A DNA stretch of 64,000 bases from assembly GCA_948957135.1 (NCBI GenBank), contig CARDBT010000018.1:1-64000 (forward strand), in the 5' to 3' direction. Each line of letters starts with the position of its first letter. Positions within the stretch are counted from its first letter, which is position 1. This stretch comes from COE1 sp910588595. GTDB taxonomy: Bacteria; Bacillota; Clostridia; Lachnospirales; Lachnospiraceae. A program made the position numbers and the translations under genes. Of this stretch, positions 1-8,509 are shown piece by piece. The notes beneath the pieces are model-generated. The model saw only the letters and a program-made list of their open reading frames with translations, was not told the origin of the DNA and made no database searches.

Positions 1-20
1 CTCCCACAAACTGTGACGTA

Positions 21-55
21 CATCTGACGGAAAGCATTTTTCAAACACGCTCTAG
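21..55. repeat. right half of a short inverted-repeat element (family D)
   Basis: Positions 21-55 match the right half of the 63-bp palindrome at 62729-62791, with one difference in the non-stem part, and end in the same 18-bp arm TTTTCAAACACGCTCTAG. The first 20 bases of the window do not match the left half, so this is a partial copy or has a different left arm. Confidence 0.7.
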
Positions 56-72
56 ATGTGTATATACATCGA

Positions 73-103
73 AAAATGCCCCTGACACCATCAAGGGCAT
101 TTT
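73..103 (-). terminator. terminator after the AAA-ATPase_like gene
   Basis: A 9-bp stem (AAAATGCCC with GGGCATTTT) lies just beyond the stop codon at 108. On the minus strand it is followed by a short T tract, as expected for an intrinsic terminator. Confidence 0.75.
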
Positions 104-107
104 ATTT

Positions 108-1691
108 TCACTGCCTTTCCACACACTCGATCACGCAGATGTGCTCCTTCGTCTTTTTCTCGTAGCTGATTCCCACGAGCAGGATCTCACCGTAATAATC
201 TTTCAGCGAATCTGGATAGCGCTTCTCCCTGATCTGGGTGATCGCCGTGTCGGCGCCCTGGTTCCATTTCAACTCCACGACGATCACCGGCCGCTGCGGG
301 CATTGCGGCAGCGGCAGATAGACCAGATCCGCAAACCCTTTTCCGCACGGAAATTCGCGGATCGGTCTCTGATAATACGCAAACGAGGCGAGCAGCGCGA
401 TCATGACCGTACAGCTCAGCGAGTTTTCGTCATTGTACTCAATGCTCGAGATGAAATCGTCGTGCACCTTCTGCACCAACGCTGCTGCCCGCTCCTGCTC
501 TGCCCCCAGCACTGCAGCCAACATCTGCCTGGAATACTGCAAGAATGATGAAAGCGGATCATTCTGGTTATTTTCCATATATCGGTAAAATATCTCGCGG
601 ATCTCCTTGTTTGGCACATACGCCTCCTGCGCGTCGGCGTCATAGGCAAAATATCCCAGGTGGATCAGCGTCGTGATGATCTGGTCCTTGTCGCGGAATG
701 TGCACATGTCATTCCGGCATCCGTACACGCTGACCGGAATCCGGTTGCCGGATAGCATCTGAATGACAGCTTCCTTCAAACCGTCAAAATCATACTCGAT
801 CAGACTGCGTATGTCCTCGTAGGTTCCTGTCTCCGTCCAGTACTGGCGGAACTTTCCACTCTCCACCGCCCGCACCACGGACAGCGGATTGTACACCTCC
901 ACGCCGCCCAGATCATACCCGTCATACCAGCGCTTCATCTCGTCCCCCGAAACGCCGTATCTTTCACAGAGCTCCTGCACTTCCTCCTCGACAAATCCAA
1001 TGTCTCCGCCCAGTCCCCGCGCATCGATCATGGTGTACTCGTCAAAGTTGTTCACCGCGGACTGCCCCTTTGCGCGAACCATCGGAAGGATCCCTGTCAG
1101 ATACGCCAATCGGACATAATCCTGCGCCTCGGCGTTCTTGAACATCATGCGCAGAAACTCGATATAATCCAGGCGCTCCCTGCTGTTCTCGGCAAGCTCC
1201 CGGATCGGATAATCCCACTCGTCAAAAATGATCACAAATTCGCTGCCTGTCGCCGCGTGAACTACAGACAGCGCCTCCGCAAGGTTGTCATTCGCGTTAA
1301 CCAGTTCAGGATACGCTTCCCTCAGCTCTTTCACTACATTTTCCTGAAGCATCTTATTGGGATTGGCATTCTGGTCTTTCGCTTTCACAAACTGTGCCTG
1401 GATATCCATAAAAATCGTGTCATACTGATTCAGATTCGCTAAGAACGCCCTGTCCTTCACGCATTTCAGCGGCGCAAACAGGCTGCTCGAATCAGCCCCC
1501 CTGCTGAAATACGCCACAAGCATATGCGCCGTGATCGATTTTCCAAAACGGCGCGGACGGCTGCAGCAGAGAAATTTCTCATCGTCATCCTTTTCCAACA
1601 ATTTGTTGATCATTCCTGTCTTGTCTACAAAGTACTTCGTCGTCGAGAATTTTGCATATTTCTGATTGTCTCTGTTCAAAAATCGTCCCAC
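108..1691 (-). CDS. AAA-ATPase_like / PD-(D/E)XK nuclease family protein
   Basis: The 527-residue protein has the layout of the AAA-ATPase_like plus DUF1703 family, which is multicopy in gut Firmicutes and Bacteroidetes and has no established function. Residues 1-60 carry the family N-terminus and a P-loop (RRFGKS, 47-52). A Walker B segment (IIFDEWD) is at 154-160. The C-terminal part has a PD-(D/E)XK-like core, GKGFADLVYL followed by VVELK at about 471. It is full length. It follows the response regulator gene on the same strand after about 150 bp. A fragment of a related gene lies at 21967-22296. The family call is firm; the role is unknown. Confidence 0.85.
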   Translation of the reverse strand: MGRFLNRDNQKYAKFSTTKYFVDKTGMINKLLEKDDDEKFLCCSRPRRFGKSITAHMLVAYFSRGADSSSLFAPLKCVKDRAFLANLNQYDTIFMDIQAQFVKAKDQNANPNKMLQENVVKELREAYPELVNANDNLAEALSVVHAATGSEFVIIFDEWDYPIRELAENSRERLDYIEFLRMMFKNAEAQDYVRLAYLTGILPMVRAKGQSAVNNFDEYTMIDARGLGGDIGFVEEEVQELCERYGVSGDEMKRWYDGYDLGGVEVYNPLSVVRAVESGKFRQYWTETGTYEDIRSLIEYDFDGLKEAVIQMLSGNRIPVSVYGCRNDMCTFRDKDQIITTLIHLGYFAYDADAQEAYVPNKEIREIFYRYMENNQNDPLSSFLQYSRQMLAAVLGAEQERAAALVQKVHDDFISSIEYNDENSLSCTVMIALLASFAYYQRPIREFPCGKGFADLVYLPLPQCPQRPVIVVELKWNQGADTAITQIREKRYPDSLKDYYGEILLVGISYEKKTKEHICVIECVERQ

Positions 1692-1779
1692 GCCCTGACC
1701 TCCCTGTTTAGCAACTCCGCATTGATTACAGCCGTTTGTCTCCTGCCACCATTATAGCCCACTCCCGCTCATTCTGCAA

Positions 1780-1875
1780 CTATACTTCCTCATAACAGTA
1801 CCCCACTCCCTGGGTCACTCCTCTAGTGGCAAGGGTGCATCTACTATACTTCCTCATAGCAGTACCCCACTCCCC
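1780..1875 (-). repeat. direct duplication of the response regulator 3' end
   Basis: Positions 1780-1810 repeat 1844-1874 with 30 of 31 bases identical, 64 bp apart. The repeated piece covers the last eight sense codons (GVGYCYEEV region) and the TAG stop of the adjacent response regulator gene. The copy at 1780 lies downstream of the real stop and is not translated as part of the gene. Confidence 0.85.
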
Positions 1876-2524
1876 ACACCGTGCGGATGCGCAGCGGCTT
1901 CCTGGGATCCTCCTCGATCTTGTTGCGCAGCATCTTGATATGGACAGTCAGCGTCTGGTTCTCGCTGAAACTGTCCGTTCCCCATATCCGTCTGAACAGA
2001 TAGTCTTTATCCAATGTCTTCCCCGGATTTTCTGCCAACAGCAGGAGCAGTTCATACTCTTTCACAGTGAGCTCTACGGGCGCCCCGTTCTTGTAAACCC
2101 GGCGGGCGGATTTATCGATCGTGAGGCTGCCAGAACACAGTATGTCTCTCTCCACCGACGCACCGTAAGCGCGCGCAAACAGGGAGCCGATCTTTGCGAC
2201 CAGCAGATCGGGATCGACCGGCTTCTCGATGTAATCGTCCGCGCCGAGCCGGAAGCCATTGAGCTGATCCTCCTTTCCGACGCGGGCGCTGATGATCAGA
2301 ACCGGCACGCTGTCGGTCTTGCGCACTTCCCTGCACACCGCAAACCCGTCCATGCCGGGCAGCGTGATGTCAAGGAGCAGCATTTTTACCGTGTCCCTGC
2401 GCAGACAGTCCAGCGCCTCCTCCCCCGAAGCCGCCCACTGCACGGTATACCCCGCCTTTTCCATATATATCCGCAAAAGCCCCGCCAGCTCCCGCTCATC
2501 CTCAATCATCAAAATATCTGTCAT
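1844..2524 (-). CDS. OmpR-family response regulator
   Basis: A 226-residue two-component regulator. The N-terminal receiver domain has the acidic pair IEDE, phospho-acceptor Asp52 (LLLDITLPGMDG) and the conserved Lys in YIEKP. The C-terminal half is a winged-helix DNA-binding domain ending in RTVWGVGYCYEEV. I chose the ATG at 2524 over the TTG-initiated longer frame because a GGGAG ribosome site precedes it. It follows the ABC ATPase gene by 36 bp, so it probably regulates this ABC cluster, but no histidine kinase gene is adjacent. Its 3' end is duplicated downstream. Confidence 0.9.
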   Translation of the reverse strand: MTDILMIEDERELAGLLRIYMEKAGYTVQWAASGEEALDCLRRDTVKMLLLDITLPGMDGFAVCREVRKTDSVPVLIISARVGKEDQLNGFRLGADDYIEKPVDPDLLVAKIGSLFARAYGASVERDILCSGSLTIDKSARRVYKNGAPVELTVKEYELLLLLAENPGKTLDKDYLFRRIWGTDSFSENQTLTVHIKMLRNKIEEDPRKPLRIRTVWGVGYCYEEV

Positions 2525-2560
2525 CACGCACGCTCCCAAAATCTATACTACTTATCACAT

Positions 2561-3322
2561 TTACCACCCAAGCCTCATCAGCCAGTTGCTCAGTTCCCGC
2601 TCGCGCTCCCGCGCACCGTCCTCCGTATATTTTCCCAGATTCATCTCATCCCGGATATTGCCGTCTTCTATATAAAAGACGCGCTCACAGCTAGAAGCCA
2701 CCTTCACGTCATGTGTCACCATCATGATGGTCGTTCCCTCCTCGTTGAGTTTGTTCAGCTCCTTCATGACCTCCCTGGAGTTCTGCTTGTTCAGGGCGCC
2801 TGTCGGCTCATCGGCAAAGATGATCTTCGGATTGTTGATCATGCTCCTTGCGATGCACGCTCTCTGCAGCTGTCCGCCGGAAACCTCACTGACATCGTTG
2901 TCCGCCACCTCGCTGATCCCAAGTTTTGTCATCAGCACTTTCGCGCGCTCGTTGATCTCTCTGCGCTGTTCCCTTCCGGCAGCCGACTGGTACGCCGGCA
3001 ATACGATATTATCATAGATGGAGAGATTTTTCAGCATATACATCTGCTGAAACACAAATCCCATCCGTTTCAGGCGCAGGTCGCTCACCTGGTTGGCGGA
3101 CAGTCTGGTCATCTCCTCCCCAAAAAACTCAACGCTGCCCGCGGTCGCAGTGTCCATGCCGCTGATCGTGTAGAGCAGTGTCGTCTTCCCGGAGCCCGAA
3201 GGTCCCATGACGCCGACCATCTCCCCCTCCCTGATCTCGAGATTCACATTTCTGAGGACATTATTCTGCCTTTTGTTCACTATATATGTTTTACACAGAT
3301 CCTTTGCTTTCAATGCATTCAT
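2561..3322 (-). CDS. ABC transporter ATP-binding protein (MacB/BceA type)
   Basis: A 253-residue ATPase subunit with Walker A GPSGSGKT at 40-47, signature VSGGQLQRACIARS and Walker B IIFADEPTGAL, the pattern of the LolD/BceA group that pairs with FtsX-type permeases. The start at 3322 has GGAGAA upstream. It should partner the large permease encoded at 3925-6303, from which it is separated by about 600 bp holding a mobile repeat, an assembly gap and permease 3'-end copies. The likely role is antimicrobial peptide resistance or lipid/peptide handling; the substrate is not determinable. Confidence 0.9.
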   Translation of the reverse strand: MNALKAKDLCKTYIVNKRQNNVLRNVNLEIREGEMVGVMGPSGSGKTTLLYTISGMDTATAGSVEFFGEEMTRLSANQVSDLRLKRMGFVFQQMYMLKNLSIYDNIVLPAYQSAAGREQRREINERAKVLMTKLGISEVADNDVSEVSGGQLQRACIARSMINNPKIIFADEPTGALNKQNSREVMKELNKLNEEGTTIMMVTHDVKVASSCERVFYIEDGNIRDEMNLGKYTEDGARERERELSNWLMRLGW

Positions 3323-3350
3323 GTTTGCTATTCTCCTTATTTTTATTCTT

Positions 3351-3506
3351 AGGAACTGTTAAGAATTAACTTTGCAGATGACGCAGTATAAATCTTTTTA
3401 TGCAAGGCGGAGGAATGAGGCGTACTGGGGTACGCCGATTGACGACAACGCGGCATAAGAAGATTTAGACAAGTCAGATGTAAAGATTAATTCTTTAACA
3501 GTTCCT
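3351..3506. repeat. inverted-repeat element, family C, copy 1
   Basis: An element of about 156 bp whose ends are inverted repeats (AGGAACTGTTAAG-AATTAA against the complement of the right end, imperfect over about 25 bp). It is flanked by TTA on both sides of GGAACTG...CAGTTCC, consistent with a 3-bp TWA target duplication. It encodes nothing. It sits 28 bp upstream of the ABC ATPase start, between the two ABC genes. The second full copy is at 47561-47719 and a left end is at 34904. Confidence 0.75.
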
Positions 3507-3571
3507 TATTTCCAGATACCTGTCGCGGTGGTGTGACAGCGCTTTTTACATTAGAATATTTGTTCTATACA

Positions 3572-3972
3572 CATGTCACAAGTAATTTCTGAACAGTCCC
3601 TAAACGCCTTGACAGTCGCTCGCTCTTTACTCCGCGATCTTCATATCGCCAGGATCCATCCTGTGCACGCTTCATATCACAAGTAATTTCNNNNNNNNNN
3701 NNNNNNNNNNNNNNNNNNNNNNNNNNNNNNNNNNNNNNNNNNNNNNNNNNNNNNNNNNNNNNNNNNNNNNNNNNNNNNNNNNNNNNNNNNTGGACAATTC
3801 CTAACCGCTTTGACAGACGCTCTCCCTACTCCGCGATCTTCATATTGCAAGGATCGATCCTGCGCACGCTCCACATCACAAGTAATTTCTGGACAATTCC
3901 TAACCGCTTTGACAGACGCTCTCCCTACTCCGCGATCTTCATATCGCCAGGATCGATCCTGCGCACGCTCCC
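3572..3972 (-). repeat. tandem copies of the ABC permease 3' end (period 99-101 bp), interrupted by a gap
   Basis: Three visible units start near 3591, 3791 and 3890. Each contains the last codons of the permease (RIDPGDMKIAE-stop) plus about 55 bp of downstream sequence (CAAGTAATTTC and AACCGCTTTGACAG motifs). The unit at 3890 is the functional gene end. The one at 3791 is nearly identical (period 99), and the one at 3591 is more diverged. Unit number is uncertain because the assembly breaks inside the array. Confidence 0.85.
3691..3790. other. assembly gap (100 N)
   Basis: Exactly 100 unknown bases, the usual placeholder for a gap of unknown length. It falls within the tandem array, so the true length and the number of repeat units are unknown. 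Confidence 0.98.
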
Positions 3973-6303
3973 AGTCGCAAAGTACGTTGCCGCCATGATT
4001 CCCACGAGCAGCACCGCGGGATAAAGCAGGTACGCTTTCAGCGGTTCCACCTGGATCTGGAGCTCCGCGCCCATGATCGCAAAGATGTTTTTCAGTATAA
4101 AGCGGTTGCTCAGCATGGACAGCGGCACTGCAAAGATCATCGAGAGCAGCGCCACCCACACCATGCGCATCACCAGCCACTTCCGGATATCTCCCCTGCG
4201 CCACCCGATACTCCCGAGCATGGCAAGCTGCCCCTTCTCCCGCACGATGAACAGCTTCATCATCAGCAGTGAGATCAGCATGATGAGCAGGCACAGCATC
4301 ACCGTCATCGGAAGCTGCATGGCGTGCATGGTATCTTTGATCGTACCGATGTTGGCGTCGATCGCCTCCTGCGCAGTCACCCACTCGTACTGCGGAAACT
4401 GTTCTTTCATCTGGTCCGCAAGCTCCCTCTGGGAAAGCGCCGTCTCCATCGCCACCGTCGCCTTCCAGTAACCGGACAGGATCTCGCCGCTCATATCAAG
4501 CGCAGGATTTAAGCGGGCACTCTCCCCCAGCTGCATATAGTCGCTGTAATACCCGGTGATGATAAATTTCCGCTCTTTTCCGCCGATGCTGGCAGTCACA
4601 GTGTCCCCGATCTCCAGATGGTTCGCCTCCATGATCTTTCTGGAGAAGGCGACCTCGTTCTCCAATCTGGGCGCTTCCCCGGCACTGTATTCGCAGTATC
4701 CCCCGTTCTCACCGATCGGATAGTTGGTCAGCGGCTTGATCACTTTTCCCTGATCATCCACTGTGTACTCCACAAAGCACAGCGCACCCACACTCAGTGA
4801 CGCCTCATATCCGCGCTCTGCGAGCTCACGCTCTATCCGGCGCAGCGCGCTTTCCAAGTCCGCTGTATTGTGGTACGGTGTCTCCCCTTTTGCCTCCAGT
4901 CTGTCCATATAGACCGCCGCATCGGGATTCAGGCTGAATTTTGTCGCCATCTCGTCACTCTCCATCGTCGTCAGCGTGTTGAGCGGAACCGTGATCAGCA
5001 CAAAACTGATGCAGAATGTAACAAACAGGACGAGATACCGTTTTATATTACAGAGAATATCATTCAATCCGAGGAAGGAGACCGTGCCCATATACTTTCT
5101 CTTGTACAGGCTGAGTCCCCTGCGCCGTTGATACCGCTCGCCGCTGCCGCCGCTCCGTATCGCCTCGATCGCAGAGATCTTTTTCAGCTTTCCTGTAAAA
5201 GCGACGCACATCGATGTCACGAACACGATCACTGCCGCCCCGCACACAATGTTGAGTCCGATCGCATCTGCGCTGTCGCCCAATACCATATTTTTGCTGA
5301 CGCTCTCCGTCATGCCTTTCCCAACCGGAATGCTCAGCACCACGCCCACAGACGCCCCAGCCGCGACCAGCGCAAAATACTTGACCAGATAGATCCTTCG
5401 TATGGCACGATCGCGCATTCCGATCGCCTTCAACACACCGATCTCCCGATAATTTTCCTCCATGGTAAAGCTCAGCGAAAACCGCAGTATCATGAGTGAT
5501 ATCAGGATCAGGCACAGCCCGATCACGATCAGCAGCGCGGCTACGATCATGTCAAACACATACAGCAGCGGATAGATGCTCCGTTCAAAGAGATTGACCA
5601 GCAGTGTGAAGTTCTGCTGGTTGATCGATCTGAGCGTTTTCTCCGGATCCAGCGTGTTAAATCCGTATACAACAATTTTGACGTTCTCGCTGTCCGACAC
5701 CATTTTGTCATAATCCGCTTTGCAGAATAGAAAGCGCCCCATTCCGCTCATCTCATTCCCGTACATGATATCCCTGGTCTGCACAGCGATCCGATACGTA
5801 TATGTCGTGCCGGCCACTTCAAACCGCAGTTCATCCCCGACATGAAGCCCGTTGCGCTCCATCAGGGCTGGCGAGACTGCAGCCTCGCCAGGATCCAGTG
5901 CGATGTCGTCTCCATCGCTGTCCAGAGCCTTCGCGTATCTGCCGCCGACCGCCCCCAGATACAGGCTCGCGCCGTTTGCATCAAAAACGTCCGCCTCTTT
6001 TGTCTCCCCCGCGCTGACATCGCCTGCCGAGATCTCGCACAGCTGCTCCGCGTCATACTCTGTCACATCGCTGCAGTCATCCAGCCAGCGCTCAAATGCT
6101 TCCCCCTCATCTTCACCGCCAAACACAGCCATCACATCGCTGACATTTGCGCGTTCCATATAGGTCTCCAGTCCGTTCATCACCAGACTGATATTGTTGA
6201 CACTGCTGGCGAGGAAGATCGTGGACAGCGTGACAAACAGGAGCAGAATGATATTGACGCTCTTTTGCTTTTTTAAATCCTTTTTCAGTATCTCAAACCA
6301 CAT
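3925..6303 (-). CDS. FtsX-family ABC transporter permease (two-module, 792 aa)
   Basis: A large integral membrane permease. One N-terminal helix (VNIILLLFVTLSTIFLAS) is followed by a large extracellular domain, then hydrophobic segments near 240-370 with the FtsX-type phrase REIGVLKAIGMRDRAIRRIY. A second module repeats this pattern, with another extracellular domain and a C-terminal helix bundle containing KGQLAMLGSIGWRRGDIRKW. It ends in RIDPGDMKIAE. I chose ATG 6303 (MWFEILKKDL) over 6312 for its ribosome-site spacing. It is the first gene of a leftward cluster with the ATPase and response regulator. Its 3' end is tandemly duplicated downstream. Export of or resistance to peptides or lipids is likely; the substrate is unknown. 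Confidence 0.88.
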   Translation of the reverse strand: MWFEILKKDLKKQKSVNIILLLFVTLSTIFLASSVNNISLVMNGLETYMERANVSDVMAVFGGEDEGEAFERWLDDCSDVTEYDAEQLCEISAGDVSAGETKEADVFDANGASLYLGAVGGRYAKALDSDGDDIALDPGEAAVSPALMERNGLHVGDELRFEVAGTTYTYRIAVQTRDIMYGNEMSGMGRFLFCKADYDKMVSDSENVKIVVYGFNTLDPEKTLRSINQQNFTLLVNLFERSIYPLLYVFDMIVAALLIVIGLCLILISLMILRFSLSFTMEENYREIGVLKAIGMRDRAIRRIYLVKYFALVAAGASVGVVLSIPVGKGMTESVSKNMVLGDSADAIGLNIVCGAAVIVFVTSMCVAFTGKLKKISAIEAIRSGGSGERYQRRRGLSLYKRKYMGTVSFLGLNDILCNIKRYLVLFVTFCISFVLITVPLNTLTTMESDEMATKFSLNPDAAVYMDRLEAKGETPYHNTADLESALRRIERELAERGYEASLSVGALCFVEYTVDDQGKVIKPLTNYPIGENGGYCEYSAGEAPRLENEVAFSRKIMEANHLEIGDTVTASIGGKERKFIITGYYSDYMQLGESARLNPALDMSGEILSGYWKATVAMETALSQRELADQMKEQFPQYEWVTAQEAIDANIGTIKDTMHAMQLPMTVMLCLLIMLISLLMMKLFIVREKGQLAMLGSIGWRRGDIRKWLVMRMVWVALLSMIFAVPLSMLSNRFILKNIFAIMGAELQIQVEPLKAYLLYPAVLLVGIMAATYFATGSVRRIDPGDMKIAE

Positions 6304-6470
6304 AGATCCCATTCCTTTCTCGATTCATAATGCCGGTTGCCTGTGTTCCAGTACAATAGAACTCATGAGCTGGTCAGCACATCAAAGACGCCGCGCGTCC
6401 CACTCTATCGTTCTCGCAGCCCCCCACTGTGGTCATTATAATCGGGAAAATATTAAAAAGTCCTTAAACG

Positions 6471-6517
6471 CTCAAAGAAAAAACCACCGTCCGGACGCCC
6501 GCCCAGACAGTGGTTTT
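6471..6517 (-). terminator. terminator of the atp operon
   Basis: An 8-bp stem, AAAACCAC (6480-6487) with GTGGTTTT (6510-6517), extended by inner GC pairs. On the minus strand it is followed by TTTTTTCTTT. It lies 18 bp after the atpC stop. Confidence 0.85.
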
Positions 6518-6534
6518 AGCTTAATCAGAAAACA

Positions 6535-6939
6535 TTATTTCAATTTTGCAACATCGATCCGCGCGATCGAGCGCATCAGGGCTGCCTCGGCTCTTGCGAC
6601 ATCAACGCTGCCGCCGCGCTCCGCAAGCCTTCCCTCCGCCCGCTGCTTTGCAGCATTGGCGCGCGCCTCGTCGATCTCGCCGGGCCACTCGATGATCTCT
6701 GCAAGGATCGTGATCTCCTGCGGCAGTATCTGTACGAATCCGGCATGAAGCGCTGCATTTCTCACCGTGTCGCCCTGTGTGATTGCAAGAATACCGGGCT
6801 TCACGATGACTGTGAGCGGTGCGTGACCGGCGTAGACACCGATCTCACCCTCTGTTGTATTAAATTCCACCATATCCGCCTCTTCATTAAAGAACTCGCG
6901 GTCCGGCGTCACGATCGTTAGCTTGAACTTCTCTGCCAT
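6535..6939 (-). CDS. atpC: F-type ATP synthase epsilon subunit
   Basis: The 134-residue epsilon subunit of the F1 central stalk, last gene of the atp operon. It has the N-terminal beta-sandwich (FKLTIVTPDREFFNEEADMVEFNTTEGEIGVYAGHAPL) motifs and a two-helix C-terminal hairpin containing ARANAAKQRAEGRL. The length is normal. GGAGGTGCTGCT precedes the ATG at 6939. The 125 bp separating it from atpD contain two strong hairpins. Confidence 0.96.
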   Translation of the reverse strand: MAEKFKLTIVTPDREFFNEEADMVEFNTTEGEIGVYAGHAPLTVIVKPGILAITQGDTVRNAALHAGFVQILPQEITILAEIIEWPGEIDEARANAAKQRAEGRLAERGGSVDVARAEAALMRSIARIDVAKLK

Positions 6940-6982
6940 AGCAGCACCTCCATTTTCACAAACATTGAAGTTTCAAAAAGAA

Positions 6983-7003
6983 GAACGCCGCTCTCTGGCG
7001 TTC
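6983..7003 (-). repeat. isolated hairpin unit like those of the atpG-atpD array
   Basis: GAACGCC, a 7-base loop, then GGCGTTC: the same stem and loop length as the 24-bp units at 8510-8731, but on the other side of atpD. It is not followed by a T tract on the minus strand. Confidence 0.7.
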
Positions 7004-7008
7004 TTCCT

Positions 7009-7072
7009 GGGCGTAAAGAAACTCTTGGCGCCCCGTCCAATGGCGGGGCGTCTTTAGAGTTTCTTTACGCCC
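7009..7072 (-). repeat. long hairpin that contains the atpD stop codon
   Basis: The outer 16-bp perfect stem GGGCGTAAAGAAACTC (7009-7024) pairs with 7057-7072. The inner 7-bp stem is CGCCCCG (7029-7035) with CGGGGCG (7044-7050). The atpD TAA stop (7065-7067) is in the right arm. No T tract follows, so it more likely protects or processes mRNA than terminates transcription. Confidence 0.8.
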
Positions 7073-8453
7073 TGGCTACTACGTCATCAATTGTTCCGGC
7101 ATTGAGGAAATGTCCCTCCGGGATATCGTCATGCTTCCCTTCCATGATTTCCTTAAAGCCTCTGATCGTCTCTGCGATGGGCACATACTTACCCGGCATA
7201 CCTGTAAACTGCTCCGCTACATGGAACGGCTGTGACAGGAATCTCTGGATCTTTCTCGCGCGGTTCACGGTGATCTTGTCTTCCTCTGACAACTCATCCA
7301 TACCGAGGATCGCGATGATATCCTGCAGCTCCTTGTATTTCTGGAGCACCTGCTGTACGCCGCGCGCCACCTCGTAGTGCTCCTGACCAACGATACGGGG
7401 ATCGAGAATCCTCGATGTGGACTCGAGCGGATCGACCGCCGGATAGATACCGAGCTCCACGATCGAACGCGAGAGAACGGTCGTCGCATCCAGGTGCGCG
7501 AACGTCGTCGCCGGCGCAGGGTCCGTCAGGTCGTCGGCAGGCACGTACACCGCCTGCACCGATGTGATGGAACCATTTTTTGTCGAAGTGATACGCTCCT
7601 GCAGGGCGCCCATCTCTGTCTGCAGTGTCGGCTGATAACCTACGGCAGAAGGCACACGTCCAAGCAGCGCAGAAACCTCGGAACCAGCCTGTGTGAAACG
7701 GAAGATATTGTCGATGAAAAGAAGCACATCCTTTCCACCTTTGTCGCGGAAATACTCCGCCATTGTAAGACCTGTCAGACCAACCCTCATTCTCGCCCCG
7801 GGCGGCTCGTTCATCTGTCCGAATACCATGGCGGTCTTGCTGATAACGCCTGACTCCGTCATTTCATTGTAGAGGTCATTTCCCTCTCTCGTGCGCTCGC
7901 CTACGCCTGTAAATACGGAGAATCCGTCATGCTCATTCGCGATGTTCGTGATCAGCTCCTGGATCAGGACTGTCTTGCCCACGCCGGCGCCGCCGAACAG
8001 ACCGATCTTACCGCCTCTCTGGTAAGGGCAGAGGAGATCGACGACCTTGATCCCTGTCTCGAGCATTTCCGTCGACGTCGCCTGCTCCTCGAACGAGGGC
8101 GCTGGTCTGTGGATCGGCTCGTAGCCCTGTGCCTCCGGAGCCGGTTTGTTATCTATCGGTTCGCCAAGTACGTTAAACATACGTCCAAGTGTACTCTCAC
8201 CCACAGGAACCGTGATCGGCGCACCTGTCGAAACAGCATCCATCCCTCTCACAAGTCCGTCAGTAGGTCCCATGGCGATACATCTCACTGTATCATCACC
8301 CAGATGCTGTGCAACCTCGATCGTCAGCTCAGTGCCATCACTTCTTGTGATCTTCACTGCATCGTTCAGCTCCGGAAGCTGCCCTTCGCTGAACTTCACA
8401 TCAAGAACCGCACCGATAATCTGGGTAACTTTACCAATTATCTTATCTGCCAT
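7065..8453 (-). CDS. atpD: F-type ATP synthase beta subunit
   Basis: The catalytic 462-residue beta subunit of F1. Walker A GGAGVGKT and the catalytic GERTREGNDLY segment are present, with FIDNIFRFTQAG as Walker B and the conserved GMDELSEEDK near the end. The length is normal. It is the second-to-last gene of the operon. The 5' leader to atpG is 290 bp and holds the hairpin array; its last codons and stop lie in a 16-bp stem. Confidence 0.98.
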   Translation of the reverse strand: MADKIIGKVTQIIGAVLDVKFSEGQLPELNDAVKITRSDGTELTIEVAQHLGDDTVRCIAMGPTDGLVRGMDAVSTGAPITVPVGESTLGRMFNVLGEPIDNKPAPEAQGYEPIHRPAPSFEEQATSTEMLETGIKVVDLLCPYQRGGKIGLFGGAGVGKTVLIQELITNIANEHDGFSVFTGVGERTREGNDLYNEMTESGVISKTAMVFGQMNEPPGARMRVGLTGLTMAEYFRDKGGKDVLLFIDNIFRFTQAGSEVSALLGRVPSAVGYQPTLQTEMGALQERITSTKNGSITSVQAVYVPADDLTDPAPATTFAHLDATTVLSRSIVELGIYPAVDPLESTSRILDPRIVGQEHYEVARGVQQVLQKYKELQDIIAILGMDELSEEDKITVNRARKIQRFLSQPFHVAEQFTGMPGKYVPIAETIRGFKEIMEGKHDDIPEGHFLNAGTIDDVVARA

Positions 8454-8509
8454 CTTTTTGTTTCCTCTCTATCATACTTTTGAGCTTACTATTGATTATT
8501 TAGTGCAAA

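Noticed and set aside
1826..3352. 508-residue plus-strand open frame over the response regulator and ABC ATPase
   Set aside because: Antisense to recognised genes on the opposite strand, with no family features.
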